This document shows positions 9,545 to 21,049 of a stretch of 64,000 bases of DNA, one piece after another. The DNA is taken from positions 30,228,396 to 30,292,395 of the forward strand of contig CM043960.1 of assembly GCA_014529385.2 (NCBI GenBank). The letters run 5' to 3'. Position 1 is the stretch's first letter. Every line of letters starts with the position of its first letter. The translations under genes were made by a program, and so were the position numbers. The notes beneath the pieces are model-generated. The model was not told the DNA's origin, did not search any database, and was given only the letters and a program-made list of their open reading frames with translations. The stretch comes from Adiantum capillus-veneris. Taxonomy: Eukaryota; Streptophyta; Polypodiopsida; Polypodiales; Pteridaceae.

Positions 9545-10540
9545 AAACTCAGATTATTTACATTTTCTTGAGAACTAAGGTCAAATTTAGTTTTGACTTG
9601 ACTTAGAGCTCAAAACATGTCACAAAAAGATTGACTATTGAAAAATCGCAAAAAGTTGTTCATTTTAGGCCAAAAGTAAATAATCGTGATTATTTACATT
9701 TAGCTCAAATTGATCAAGATTGATACCAGAGACTCTATGCATGATTAGAAACATCTTTTGTGAAGGCTCATAGAGTTTGAATCACAAAATAGACCAAAAA
9801 CTTCATAAACACTGAAGTCTGTACTAATTGTCGAGAAATTGAGTTTGACTTGATAAATCTTTGTCAAATTTTGTAAACTTGACTCAAAGGCTTAAAACAA
9901 TTCACAAAAAGACTGACCATTGAAAAATTTGCAAAAATTGTTTATTTTAGGCCAAAAGTAAATAATCGTGATTATTTACATTTGGGTCAAATTGATCAAG
10001 ATTGATACCAAAGACTCTATGCATGATTACAAACATATTTTGCGAAGGCTCATCGAGTTTGGATCACAAAACATACCAAAAATTTGATAAAAACTAAACT
10101 CTGTACTGATTGTTGTCAAGAAATTGAACTTGACTAAATAAATCTTGTTCAATTTTTGTGAAACTTGACTCAGAGGCTTAAAACATGTCACAAAAAGACC
10201 ATTGCAAAAATTGTTCATTTTAGGCCAAAAGTAAATAATCGCAATTATTTACATTTGGCTCAAATTGATCAAGATTGATACCAAAGACTCTATGCATGAT
10301 TACAAACCTATTATGAAGGCTCATAGAGTTCAAATTACAAAACAAACCAAAAAGTTGGAAAAAAATGTACTGTTTGTTGAGAAATTAAGTTTGGCTTGAT
10401 AAATCTTGTTCAAATTTTGTGAAACTTGACTCAGAGGCTTAATTTAAAGTCTTTAACATGTGTGTATACTCAAATGGTAAAAAATATGCTAAAAATTGAC
10501 AATTGTAAATAGTCACGATTATTTACTTTTCTCCAATTTT
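9545..10540 (+). repeat. Tandem repeats of about 280 bp, each with a 22-bp palindrome (E3 copy 1)
   Basis: The block AAAAGTAAATAATC recurs at 9672, 9954 and 10227 (steps of 282 and 273 bp), with a partial unit before and a diverged one near 10497. Between them run shared words such as ATTGATCAAGATTGATACC, GACTCTATGCATGATTA and GAGGCTTAAAACATGTCAC. The centre of each unit is a palindrome with arms GTAAATAATC and GATTATTTAC. The array lies in the leader upstream of the gag-like region. Confidence 0.85.
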
Positions 10541-10789
10541 CAGGTATTTTTGGCCAACCGAACATACTAAAAAATTTATCGTGTTGTATTGAACACTCAC
10601 ATCAAATTTGGTAAAAGTTGGATCTTTAAAGTGAAAATTGTGGCCAATTTTGTAAAGACAGTCTGCGGACACAAAATTGTTGACAAATTGACCAGGATTT
10701 ATCCAAACTTTGTGAAACTTTTCTAGGGAGCTTAAATTGAGTTGTTTTACCTGTGTTGTGTATCATGATTCAACTTGGCAAAAAAATGC

Positions 10790-11930
10790 TAAAAAGTCAT
10801 CAAGGACAAAAGTTTTAGTTGATCTCCACAAAAAGCCAAAAGCCGATATATCTCATAGTGTTCAAGCAATTACATGTCACCAAGCTTACATATGCATATC
10901 AAGATATAGGCAACAATGAATACCAATAGGTTTTGGACCTTGTACAAACCGCTACGGATGTTAAACTTGAAGTCAAAGACTATTTGAAGATGATGTAAAG
11001 CCTCATTACTAGAACAGGTGATAGATAGGTCCAAGTCAATGGAAGCTAAAGTTCAAAAAGCTACACAAAGGTCACCACCAAAATCTCCTCCGAAGAGACA
11101 GATTCTGCTAGAAAGTACATTGGATCTTCTAAGATCAGAAGTTACTCAAATGCAAGCAAACAATGCTCAATAATTACAAGAAAAAGGTGCAGTATCACAA
11201 TCATATGAGTCAAGATCAACGAAAGCAGGTGATCAAGACAAAGCCAATGTAGAAAAAGTTCAACCCAAGGACACTGCCACAACATAATCAATTAGTACAG
11301 AAAGAAATCTTGAGAAGATCAAGTGCAACATCACCAGTGAAAACAAAGAAAAACTGTAAAGTGAAGTAAAGCTAGATTTTTAGTTAAATAACAACCTCAT
11401 TTCTTTTTGCACTTGAAAAAAATATGGCCAACCACAGCTGGACGATGCTCCTGAATTTGTCAGCATATCTGGAGACCAACAAGCAGAATGCTAAGAAATC
11501 ATCTCCATCGCCATTCAAATAGGTTCACAGGTCATCACAACCCAATTTTCACATGATCACAACAAAGGATATACCAGATGACATCATAGTGGGAATGCCA
11601 ATGGCCCAGATGATGTTAGAGATACGGAGTTCAAACATGACGGAGTCATCAAAAACAACAAACAATGAAGATAAAGACTGGTCACTTGTGGACGAAGGCA
11701 CAAGTCCTCAAGAACAGTTAAAATGGAGATTGATGCCAAAGAAAATATTTTCGAAGATGATTCATCTCCATTGGACTTAACCTCAGAAGAGCTTAAAGCA
11801 AATCACGCATCAAGAAGTGCAGATCAAACAGAGCAAAGAGCAACCACAAAAGCTATTGAGCAGAGAATGCCACCAAGACAAGAAGTAAAGAAGATCAAAA
11901 TTGGAGACACCAAGGAACCAATATAAAGTA
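10790..11930 (+). pseudogene. E3 copy 1 gag/first retropepsin-like region, heavily broken
   Basis: Several frames are needed to follow it. It starts at FVDLHKKPKADIS-like words matching 19780 onwards. A basic KSPPKRQ block and a glutamine/lysine-rich stretch follow, then QPQLDDAPEFVSISGD and IQIGSQVITTQF, ending DIPDDIIVGMPMAQMMLEIRSS (11553 onwards). The last part has the shape of a retropepsin second half (hydrophobic-D-I-I-V-G-M-P-x). A D-S/T-G active site is not seen. Stops at 11173, 11287 and elsewhere rule out expression. Confidence 0.6.
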
Positions 11931-12069
11931 CAAATATCCAAACATTTCCAACCAAATAAAGTGATGAAAGTCAGTTTGGAAAATAGAGTCTTAGGCCACC
12001 CTCATAGAGACAAATTTAGATCAAGATGAGACTGTGACAAAAGAAGGATAGAAATCTTCAATAGAACCT

Positions 12070-12684
12070 CCAATGAGAATAGCTATAGTCCTCAGTAGTA
12101 TAAATGGAGCAAGTGTTAGATGCAATGCCCTATTGGATAAAGAAGCAAAGTGTAGTATGGTTGTAGATAGCATCCAAAGAATACTCAAGATCACTCTAGG
12201 AAAATAGAACAGTAAAGCAATGCTAGGTAAGGCTGCGAGCGAAGAATATATGGTTGTTATTCTTAGCCCCCAAAAGCATGAAGAGAAGGTAGAGTTTCAA
12301 ATAAAGCCTTCAAAAGAAATGCTTTTAGATGTCATCCTTAGACATTAGTGGTTAGACCAACACAAGGCCTATAGAGAAGATACAATGTTGATACTATCTT
12401 TCCCAAGTATTAGCAAACAACACATAGAGATACCATTAATGATAGATTTAGAGTTGCAAAAGTCACAAGAATCAATGACAAATCTTGCAAACAAAGGTAA
12501 ATCCAAAGTGGACCTTCCACTGATTAGCATGAAAGGTGTGACAATATATGACACTACTTCAAAGAACCCTCTTGGATCAGATACTTCTAACAAGTCAGGC
12601 TTTCAAAACTTCAAGTCAATTGCTGACCTAACTGAAACCTCTAAGGAGACACCCAAAAAAGCAAAGATATATCAGCCCAAGTAG
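12070..12684 (+). pseudogene. E3 copy 1 second retropepsin-like domain
   Basis: The frame runs VRCNALLDKEAKCSMVVDSIQ, then MLGKAASEEYMVVILSPQKHEEKVEFQ, DVILRH, WLDQHKAYREDTMLILSFP. The spacing ALLDxxAxxxMV ... DVIxGxxWL matches retropepsins, with D-K-E standing where D-S/T-G is expected. It then passes into a lysine/serine-rich stretch (12385-12684, STSKNPLGSDTSN). Stops sit at 12206 and 12345. It corresponds to 21050-21646 in copy 2 and, by position before the tail, to PR2 of E4 and E6. Confidence 0.6.
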
Positions 12685-13370
12685 TCAAGAAATCAAAAGA
12701 AAGTAAAGCAAGTTTTTGTTCAGAGTAATCTAGTCAAAGTCAATGATCCAATTTGGATGATAGACAGGAAATCAACACAAAAAAACAAACACAATGGAGC
12801 TGAAAGGAGCAGAAGTACTATATGGATACCAAAACCTCAGGTACGGGCATATGAAGTAATGTCAAGTCCCTCCCAAGAAAGAAGGCCCACAAGGTATCAA
12901 CCTGGACAATATCCTAGGATACCTAAGAAGCAGATATACAATAGAACAACATCGAAAGATGCTAAAGTCTACCACAACTCTCAAGAGGATACATAATGAA
13001 GATGGATCTCAAAGAATCTTCCTCTTGGACAAGGATTCTACACAGGTTATACAAAGATTTGGCTACCAATCAACCACAAGCCAACTGCAACTACACCAAA
13101 CTTGCATGAAGATCTCAAGAACTCAACAAGACCTAGAGTGAAGCAAAGTCAACAAAGAAGATACAAAGGTCATCAAGAGATTTGGATTCCTAAGTCTTCC
13201 AATGCTCCTAGTCAAAATCCAAATGACAATCCTACAACAACATCAAAGAATCCCATCAACATGCCTAATTGGAGAATCAAACAGATAATGGAGTCTTCAC
13301 AATTAAAGAGGACAACCCAACCAACACAAATGCAGATTCAAAGAAGATAAAATAGGTATGGCAAAAGAAA
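12685..13370 (+). pseudogene. E3 copy 1 Pol tail with W-I-P-K motifs
   Basis: Across frames, short Trp motifs recur: NDPIWMI (about 12747), STIWIPKPQ (about 12818) and QEIWIPKSS (about 13178), embedded in Gln/Asn/Lys/Thr-rich sequence with no predicted fold. The arrangement equals the Pol tails of E4, E5 and E6. Frameshifts and stops break it. Confidence 0.6.
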
Positions 13371-14228
13371 CCTTCAATGCCAACTTGGTCCTTCACTAAT
13401 CCTCTTTTTGAGGATTCTAGCTTACTTTTACTTGAAGATATGTTTCTAGTAAGCACAAGAATGTAAAAACTCAAGTCGCGAGGGTGCAAAAAACACTCTT
13501 TGGCATAGTCGAAGTCGGGTTGTTGAGCCATAAAATGAGCAAAGAATTAGTCCAAAAGCTTCAAGCCGTGATAAACTATGTGCTAAGAGTCGTAGTTACT
13601 AGGCTTACTCTCAAGCTGGAAGAGTTCAGCGTATCTAAGTCATGTCGCTCATGGGGGATGAGATGAGCATAAGAGTCGAAGTCTATTAACTTACAATTGG
13701 TGGAGTGTCGTAAAGTCCAACATTCATGCACAGTGCACAGTAATTTGAGAGCACATATCCTCAACAACAATAACCATTCTTAAAGGGGTGCCAGCTTGCA
13801 AAGCCATGTCAAGTGATTTTATAGCTAAACCATCTTTCTAAAAAAACCCCTCAAAATCTTTCTTGCACAACATATTGTTTCCCGTGCATTTCTATGTATG
13901 CATATAGGATGTCCCATCATCAAACATATGCATTACACACTCTTTTTCCTACGACCTATGCACCTTGAGTGGACTACATCAAGCAAACCAATGTTCCATT
14001 ATGCTACCCTCTCATATTTGTTGCGTTTTTAATTCCATATCTATCATCAAATAATCCCTTGAGTACCTTATTAATAATTCCCATGCTAATAAGTACTACA
14101 ATAATGCGCTTATCTCAAAGGCACTTTTTTTGCACTGAGTTTTTCCCTTTGATCATCCGGGTATTAGACCCTAATTTAGATCCTCATTTCCCTACTACAT
14201 ACTTTTCATAAATAAACCTCAGCCTCAT
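13371..14228 (+). other. Conserved post-tail segment of E3 (copy 1)
   Basis: The stretch from about 13500 to 13720 (AAATGAGCAAAG, CAAAAGCTTCAAG, TCAAGCTGGAAGAGTT, GAGTCGAAGTCT) also occurs in copy 2 (22500-22690) and, on the minus strand, in E5 (41900-41690). Further on, a frame at 13969-14211 ends FFPLIIRVLDPNL, matched by FFPLVIQVLDPNL of E5 near 41340. It is probably the decayed upstream part of the accessory ORF plus non-coding sequence. Confidence 0.6.
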
Positions 14229-14693
14229 CATCTTTTATACCTTAGCCAACAATCTTTTATACCTTTTAAAATTTGCAAAATGCTGCTTACATGTATGCAA
14301 GTTTTTCATGAGCCTGAACAAGCGGGATCCCCGTGGATGTCCTTTTTAGAAGGTAATCAGGGCTTGTGGTATGATTTAAGTGGGCAACCTTCAAAAGAAG
14401 TTCTTTACGGCTTCTATGCCAGATGCATGTTCTTGCCATCGAGAAATATGTTGGCATTCGAAGAAGCCTTTTACATCGGGTTCTTCACATGGCATACAAA
14501 AATTTTTGGATCGGTGATCAACAATTTAACTACAAGGTTTGTTGGATATTCAGCCATAAAACTAAAGTATAGAGTTACTACTCAATTTTTGCAAGTCTCT
14601 GACAAAGAACGGCACATCCAATATCAAAAAGCTCTTCAAACACTTAAAGACCGCTTCGACAACCGTCAACCTGAAGACTACTTCATTCCATGA
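14229..14693 (+). pseudogene. E3 copy 1 accessory ORF, C-terminal part
   Basis: An open frame reads LYLSQQSFIPFKICK then MLLTCMQVFHEPEQAG, WYDLSGQPSKEVLYGFYAR, CMFLPSRNMLAFEEAFYIGFF and KIFGSVINNLTTRF, ending with TGA at 14693. The same order (KKICRTLLACIEVFAP, YDLSLQPSPKVL, MFLPSFHMQTFEEAFYTGFF, KIFG) closes the large accessory ORF of E6, so this is the preserved end of a homologous protein. The function is unknown and I recognise no domain. It lies directly upstream of the PPT, as in E6. Confidence 0.7.
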
Positions 14694-14720
14694 AACAGTG
14701 TCAAGGGACGACACAGTTAA

Positions 14721-14750
14721 GGGGGGGGGGGGGGGGGGGGGGGGGGGAGA
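14721..14750 (+). promoter_or_regulatory. Polypurine tract of E3 copy 1, expanded to 27 G
   Basis: A run of 27 G at 14721-14747 followed by AGA touches the LTR start TGTTAGC. Just upstream lies TGTCAAGGGACGACA, related to the GGGACGACATGA block before the PPTs of E5 and E6. In copy 2 the same tract is only GAGGAGGGGGGGAA, so the homopolymer has grown (or is a sequencing artefact). Confidence 0.8.
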
Positions 14751-15254
14751 TGTTAGCAGCAAGCTAATCCATGTACCATTTTTTGTGAGCTTCATTGTAA
14801 AAACACTTATTCTTTTGATAAATCGGGAATATTATAACTCCTATTTGATGAGTGGATATTGTAATCTATGAGCCGAAGCTATAAGCTTCCAAATTATATC
14901 AGTTAATCCTTGGTTAGAGCTCCTAAGAAACTTTGGCTAAGGTATAAAAGCAAACTTTGCAAACTTTTTATTAAGTTTTTGGATAAGAAATACACAACGT
15001 GAGCTTATGGTGCTCTCCTCTCTCCTTGTCCTGCTTCTATCTCCCTTGTCGGTTATCACATTGTAGTTCCATCTGTTGCGTTACAGACACAAGTGAGAGC
15101 TCTTTGCATTGACGTAAACATACCATGATAAATTGTAGCATTTGATGACGCCGGTGTACGGTCTAATTTCATCGTAAGTAGAAATTTAAGCTAGGAAATC
15201 ACTAAGTAAGTATAGGAGGGGTATTGGGGCATCATTGATAAGCATTTAGATGCA
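14751..15254 (+). repeat. E3 LTR (LTR2, 504 bp)
   Basis: Runs from TGTTAGCAGC to GATGCA and is matched throughout by 23736-24237 (LTR3). TATAAAAG is at 14943-14950, with a CTCTCCTCTCTCC tract about 70 bp downstream. It is followed by a decayed primer site (CGGGGTCAAAAACGACTAGG) instead of flanking DNA, so it ends copy 1 and starts copy 2. Confidence 0.88.
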
Positions 15255-15439
15255 TTCGGGGTCAAAAACGACTAGGTCAAAATCTCACTACTGTTAATAA
15301 TTACATTTTTTGTCACTTATTGAAAGTGAGATTTGAAACCATAAACATGTGTGCTTAGGTCTTATATACTTGTCTTATACTTTCCAAGAGATTGACACCC
15401 TCTTGTAGCCTCCATGCACTAGTCGAGTCAACTTCATCC

Positions 15440-15444
15440 CATGG
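15440..15444 (+). other. Empty target site corresponding to the E4 insertion
   Basis: TCATCCCATGGATTGACAAT here equals the sequence that E4 split in copy 3: CCCATGG at 24545-24551 and CATGGATTGAC at 38354-38364. A single CATGG is present, which proves the 5-bp duplication at E4. Confidence 0.95.
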
Positions 15445-16074
15445 ATTGACAATTATGTTCGTGGTTCTTGCTATGTCTGCAATAAGATAAGAGTGAAGTC
15501 TGGAAGTACATCCACATTTTGCACTGTTTTCAGGGACGAGTAGATCTAAACTAGGGAAAATAAGAGCGTCTAGTGTAAGTGTCCTTTAACTTCCTCTAGG
15601 ATCACCTAAAGTTAAACTTTCTCTTTAAAACCACATAGCTTAAGAGTGTTGTCTTTTTCTATGTAGAGGTAGCTTGGGAGTAGAGTGTACTTGCTAAGTA
15701 CCTTGTAGGATTCTAGGATTAGGTTGGGATTTTGAGAATGCTTGATGGACAAGACAAGTCTTAAGATCAATGCTCAGGAAACCATAACAACATGAAAACA
15801 AGTGTTTGTGGACACCTTCCACAACCCAATTGCAGCAGAACCTAGGAGTAGGATAAGTAGAATCCAAGATGGGATCTCAAATCATTGCTCACTCCAAAAG
15901 AATCATATGTGAGTTGTTTATGTGAATTTACAGAATTTCAGGTTTGCGGCTTGAAACAGCATCAAAAGACCGTCAATCACTGAAACTGGATGGAGATTGT
16001 GCTCATAAAAGTTGTATGAATCAGTGGGTAAGCATAAGGATGCATTTGAGGTAAGTTTTCAAGAGTTGGCAAAA

Positions 16075-17075
16075 ACTCAGATTATTTACATTTTCTTGAG
16101 AACTAAGGTCAAATTAAGTTTGACTTGACTTAGAGGCTCAAAACATGTCACAAAAAGATTGACTATTGAAAAATTGCAAAAAATTGTTCATTTTAAGCCA
16201 AAAGTAAATAATCACGATTATGTACATTTAGCCCAAATTGATCAAGATTGATACCAGAGACTCTATGCATGATTAGAGACACCTTTTGTGAAGGCTCATA
16301 GAGTTTGGATCACAAAACAAACCAAAAACTTCCTAAAAACTGAGTCTGTACTGATTGTCGAGAAATTGAGTTTGACTTGATAAATCTTGTTCAACTTTTG
16401 TAAACTTGACTCAGAGGCTTAAAACATGTCACAAAAAGACTGACCATTGAAAAAATTGCAAAAATTATTCATTTTAAGCCAAAAGTAAATAATTGCAATT
16501 ATTTACATTTGGTTCAAATTGATTAAGATTGATACCAAATACTCTATGCATGATTACAAACATCTTTGTGAAGGCTCATAGAGTTTGGATCACAAAACAA
16601 ACCAAAAATTTAATAAAAACTGAAATTTGTAGTGATTGTCAAGAAATTGAGTTTGATTGAATAAATCAAATTCAATTTTTGTGAAACTTGACTCGGGGGC
16701 TTAAAACATGTCACAAAAAGAGTGAACATTGAAACAATTGCAAAACTTGTTCATTTTAGGCCAAAAGCAAATAATCGTGATTATTTACTTTTGGCTCAAA
16801 TTGATAAGATTGATAGCGAAGACTCTATGCATGATTACAAACATCTTTTGTGAAGGCTCATAGAGTTTGGATCACAAAACAAACCAAAGACTTGGAAAAA
16901 AATGAAGTTTGTACTGTTTATCGAGAAATTGAGTTTGACTTGATAAATCTTGTTCAAATTTTGTGAAACTTGACTCAGAGGCTTAGTTTAAAGTGTTTAA
17001 CATGTGTGTATACTCAAATGATTAAAGATATGCTAAAATTTGATAATTATAAATAATCACGATTATTTACTTTTG
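16075..17075 (+). repeat. Tandem repeats of about 281 bp with palindromes (E3 copy 2)
   Basis: The palindrome-bearing word recurs at 16200, 16481 and 16763 (steps 281 and 282), with a further diverged unit near 17041. At 16484 the palindrome reads with arms GTAAATAATT and AATTATTTAC, both arms changed relative to the common form. The array sits about 0.8-1.8 kb behind the LTR. Confidence 0.85.
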
Positions 17076-17219
17076 TTGATTTTTCAGGTATTTTTGGCCA
17101 ACCAAGCATACCACAGGATTTATCATGTTGTATTGAACACTCACATCAAATTTGGTAAAAGTTGGATCTTTAAAGTGAAAATTGTGGCCAATTTTGTAAA
17201 GACGATCTACGGACCAATT

Positions 17220-18960
17220 GAAGGGGAGTAAATTAAGATGCTCTTCTAGTTTGGAAAAATAGACATAAGAGGCCATTGAAATTAAAAGTCTATGAGGTTT
17301 CTAGGCTGCTCTTTGCCACCATTGCTTCTAGTTTGCCCTCTCCCTCTTGAGTTGGGAGGTTCATTGGAGGGGGGATGTGCAAGGAGAGCTATGTGTTGCT
17401 CAGTAGGTTGTTAGGGCACAATGGATGCAAATTTGTAGCAAGAGGGGGCCAACCTTGATGGGGGCTTTGCCTACCCGATCCTCACAATGAAAGTAGAAAG
17501 AGAAAGAGTTCTCAAGAAAAGAAAGACAAGGATTCACGAGCGCGGCTCACTCTTCGAGAGAGAGCCAACTACATCAAAGAGGGGAAGTGTTTCGGATGTG
17601 GGGAACATGTGTGTGCTGGATTCTTCTTTTTTTGGGAAGGTGGAGGGTGTTCCTCGTGCTTTGACAAAACAGTGCCCGTGAACATGATGGTCATGGACAC
17701 GCTACTTATGCACTCTAATGTATTGTGGCATGGTCTTTATATCCCCATATGTTTGGTAGATGCCATGGCTTGGTTTGAGCATGGCTACACTTGTGATATT
17801 TTTTGGGTTTAATCTATTTTAACTCAACGTTTGTGAGTATTGCCAAAAAAGAAAAGATAGCTTTGAAATCAAGAGATTCTTATGTCAAATAGGAGTGTCC
17901 TCTCCTCTAGGACATATTTATTTTACCTATAGGAAGGTTTTGAATAGAAATTCTACTTATGATGTTCACAAAACGCATTGCCTTCTTACATTCTTCACCA
18001 AACACGTTGCCTTGTTTTGCACTAGGTAGCCATGTTTGCCCATGGTTTGTCTTTGTTTGTTTGGAGTTGTTAAGTATGCGCATTCATCTACATGCATCTA
18101 CAATGTGTCATCGTGTCGAGTATGTGAATGCACTGACTAGCGGGGATTGCTTAATGAAAATTTTTGTGCCTTCAAATTTTTGTTGCATGGTTCCATTGTA
18201 ATGAGAAGCTAGCTTTTCAATTTTTAGATGGACACTCTTTGTTTAAATGGTAGACCAATAGCTCGATCAATGGTTGAATTGGTCAAATTTTGTCATGCTC
18301 AATAGCTTGATCAATGTTTGTTTTGGTCAAATTTTGTCATGTTCAATAGTTCTTTATCCTAGCCAATTTTTGTCATGTTCAAGAAAGCCTGCAATGTAGC
18401 CTATTTTTGCATTGATGTACCTACATTCTTTTTAATGCACTGTCAATAATCATTTCTTTTATGTGTTGAATGCAGAGGCATGTCAAGGAGTTGCCAACTT
18501 CGCTCAATGTAATGATGGCTAATATTGAGGACAATGAGCAGGTTTTGCATAGCAACAAGGGTAAGAGGGGGGGGGGGGAGGGGGAGTAGGTTAAGGAGGA
18601 GTGTGGATGATGCTGAAGTTGGGTTTGGGGAGAGCTATAAAGAGGCGGTGCACTAGAAGAGTAGGTGGGGTCTAAGAATGAATAGTCTACATCTAGCTCC
18701 TTGATTGGCATGGAGAATACACCTAAGGTTGAGGTCTCCGCACCCACCATCCTTGAGAAGGTGTCATCAACGGCACATGTTGATGAGAAACTAGCCACAC
18801 ACAGTGCCGACTAGCAGCCATCCATACATAGAGTCGTCAAGAAGGCAGACATACATCGTGCTGAGGATGTTGAAGGTGTGGAGGATGTTCCATTGTCGCC
18901 ATCTACAGATGAGATGGAGGATGTTGAGCCCATGTCTTCCCTAAAAAAGAAAACACTACC
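17220..18960 (+). other. Part of E3 copy 2 absent from copy 1; decayed, no intact gene
   Basis: A possible zinc-knuckle remnant lies at 17548-17600 (ERANYIKEGKCFGCGEHV). Around 18230-18380 the words GTCAAATTTTGTCATG and CAATAGCTTGATCAATG repeat two to three times. A G-rich run is at 18567-18590. From 18700 to 18960 a plus frame is nearly open and acidic (VEVSAPTILEKVSS, AEDVEGVEDVP, STDEMEDVEP) with a stop at 18811. It may be the wreck of gag, but I cannot assign it. Confidence 0.4.
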
Positions 18961-18966
18961 ACAAGT

Positions 18967-19378
18967 GTGCAATCATTCATGAGTCTAAGGGACACTTCAA
19001 AGCGAATGATGTTAGTTTTGTATGGCACACATAATTCATATGCACACTATGTGGAACAAAAAGGGCAACTGTACAAAAAGGATCAACCAGTGTTTGAACG
19101 GCCCACATCCCAACTCATAGAAGTGCGTCCAGTGAGAGATCAAGAAGGATGGTTCATTTCAAAGGATAGAATCTATTATAGCCAGGGTGAACCCAAAAAT
19201 ATCTTTAGAGCCAAACTCTCCTCCATCGAAAATCAAACTTCGACGTTGCGACCAAACACGTATATACTTTGACCAAAACAGACGTAGATATATACGAGAG
19301 TCTAAAATCTATGATGCCTTGGGTCCTGAAACCACAGAAGCTCATATCATAGGAGACCCATGGGATAGACAATATTAG
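18967..19378 (+). pseudogene. Unassigned E3 coding fragment, one frameshift
   Basis: Two overlapping frames (18967-19272 and 19187-19378) join into one hydrophilic protein piece: YGTHNSYAHYVEQKGQLY, IEVRPVRDQEGWFISKDR, IYYSQGEPKN, then RRYIRESKIYDALGPETTEAH and IIGDPWDRQY. I do not recognise the family. By position it belongs to the gag-side of E3 and has no counterpart in copy 1, E4 or the visible part of E6. Confidence 0.45.
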
Positions 19379-19693
19379 GGAAAAGATAATGCTATTTATA
19401 GCTTGATTTGGGAATAATTTTTCATGTTTCACGGAGATACATAGGAAACTACGCAAAAGGTTTACAAATACTAAACAGCAACAGTGCTACCCAAAGTGTG
19501 CCTTCACAATCCCAAAAGGTGAACTGAAACCAGAGCCAAACCATTTTGAGATCTCACAATGGAGCAGGCATAATGATCACCCTAGGAAGGGGGGAGCTGC
19601 AAGTACATCAAGCTCAGCTCTAGTACTAGGAAATGCTACACCAGTTAGAAGCCTAAGAACTTCTAACTAGCAGACCCTTCAAAGCAAAAACCA

Positions 19694-20865
19694 TTGAAAG
19701 ATCATATGGTTGTTCGAAGTTCCCGATTGACACAAATTCCATTAGGATCTGTAGACAAATTCTTCTATGAAGATCATCAAGGACAAAAGTTTCAGTTGAT
19801 CTCCACAAGTCAAATCCAAAAGCCGACAAATCCCATAGTTTTCAAGAAATTGCATGTGACCAAGCTCACATATGCATATCAAGATACAGACAGTAGTGAA
19901 TACCAATAGGTTCATGACCTTGTGCAAGCCCCTACAGATGTTAAACTTGGAGTCAAAGACTATTTGAAGATGATGCAAAGCCTCAAGCTACCGTAACAGG
20001 TGCGATAGATAGGTCAAAGTCAATGGAAGCTAAAGTCCAGAAAGCTACACAAAGGTCACCACCAAAATCTCCTCCAAAGAGACAGATTCTACAAGAAAGT
20101 ACAGTGGATCTTCTAAGATCAGAAGTTACTCAAATGCACGGAGACAATGCTCAACAGTTGCAAGAAAAAGGTGCAGTATCACAGTCATACGAGTCAACAT
20201 CAACGAAAGAAGGTGATCAAAACAGAGCCAATGTAGAAAATGTTCAGCCCACGGACACTGCCACAACCTTATCAATCAGTACAAAAAGAAATACTGAGAA
20301 GATCAAGTGCAACATCGTCAGTGAAAACAAAGAAAAGCTATCAAGTGAAGTAAAGCTAGATTTTCAGTTAGACAAGAACCTCATGTCTTTTCGCACTTGG
20401 AAAAAATGTGGCCAATTACAACTGGACGATGCTCCTAATTTTGTGAGCATATCAGGAGACAAACAAGCTAAATGCTGGGGAATCATCTCCACTGCCATTC
20501 AAATAGGTTCACAGATCATCACAGCCCAATTCCACGTGATCGCAGCAAAGGATATATTAGACGACATCATAGTGGGAATGCCAATGGCCTAGATGATGTT
20601 AGAGATACGGAGTTCAAACATGACGGAGTCATCACAGACAACAAAGAATGAAGACCAAGAATGGCCACATTTGGATGGCAGCACAAAATCCTCAAGGACA
20701 ATTATAATGGAGAATGATGCCAAAGCAAAGCTTATTGAAGATGACTCATCTCCATTGGACTTAACCTCAAAAGAGCTTAAAGTAGATCATGCTTCAAGAA
20801 GTACAGACCAAACAGAGCAAAGAGCAACCAGAAAAGCTATTGAGAAGAGAATGCCACCAAGATAA
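19694..20865 (+). pseudogene. E3 copy 2 gag-like linker and first retropepsin-like domain
   Basis: Frames 19694-19909, 20023-20592 and 20593-20865 follow each other with stops between. The order is FFYEDHQGQKFQLIS, KLHVTKLTYAYQDTD, KSPPKRQ and a Gln/Glu/Thr-rich linker. Then come LDKNLMSFRTWKKCGQLQL, FVSISGDKQAKCWG, IQIGSQIITAQFHVI and DILDDIIVGMPMA, a retropepsin-like fold signature in which the D-S/T-G loop is missing. The in-frame TAG at 20590-20592 separates the last block. The homologue in copy 1 is 10790-11930, with the same loss. Confidence 0.6.
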
Positions 20866-21049
20866 GAAGTAAAGAAGATAAAAATTGCAAACACATAGGA
20901 AGCAATAGGAAGTCCAAAGATCCAAACATTGCCAGCCAAATCAACTGATGAAAGTCAGTCTCAAGCCACCCTCCATAGAGACACATTTAGATCAAGATAA
21001 GACTGTGACAAAAGCAGCATAGAAATCTTCAATAGAACCTCCAATGAGA

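Larger units (their letters stand above)
9064..14750 (+). mobile_element. E3 internal region, copy 1 (truncated at its 5' end)
   Basis: From 9064 the sequence matches that starting near 15590 (copy 2) for about 1.6 kb, then from 10790 matches 19770 onwards to the LTR. Contents: a leader with 280-bp repeats, decayed gag/protease-like frames, a W-I-P-K tail, a conserved post-tail segment, an accessory-ORF remnant and a G-rich PPT. About 2.5 kb present in copy 2 (17220-19770) is missing here. RT, RNase H and integrase are absent, so the family looks non-autonomous. No LTR is visible at the left end. Confidence 0.85.

Noticed and set aside
9545-10540. CRISPR-like direct repeats
   Set aside because: Units are about 280 bp, lie in plant retroelement leaders, and have no short regular spacers or cas genes.
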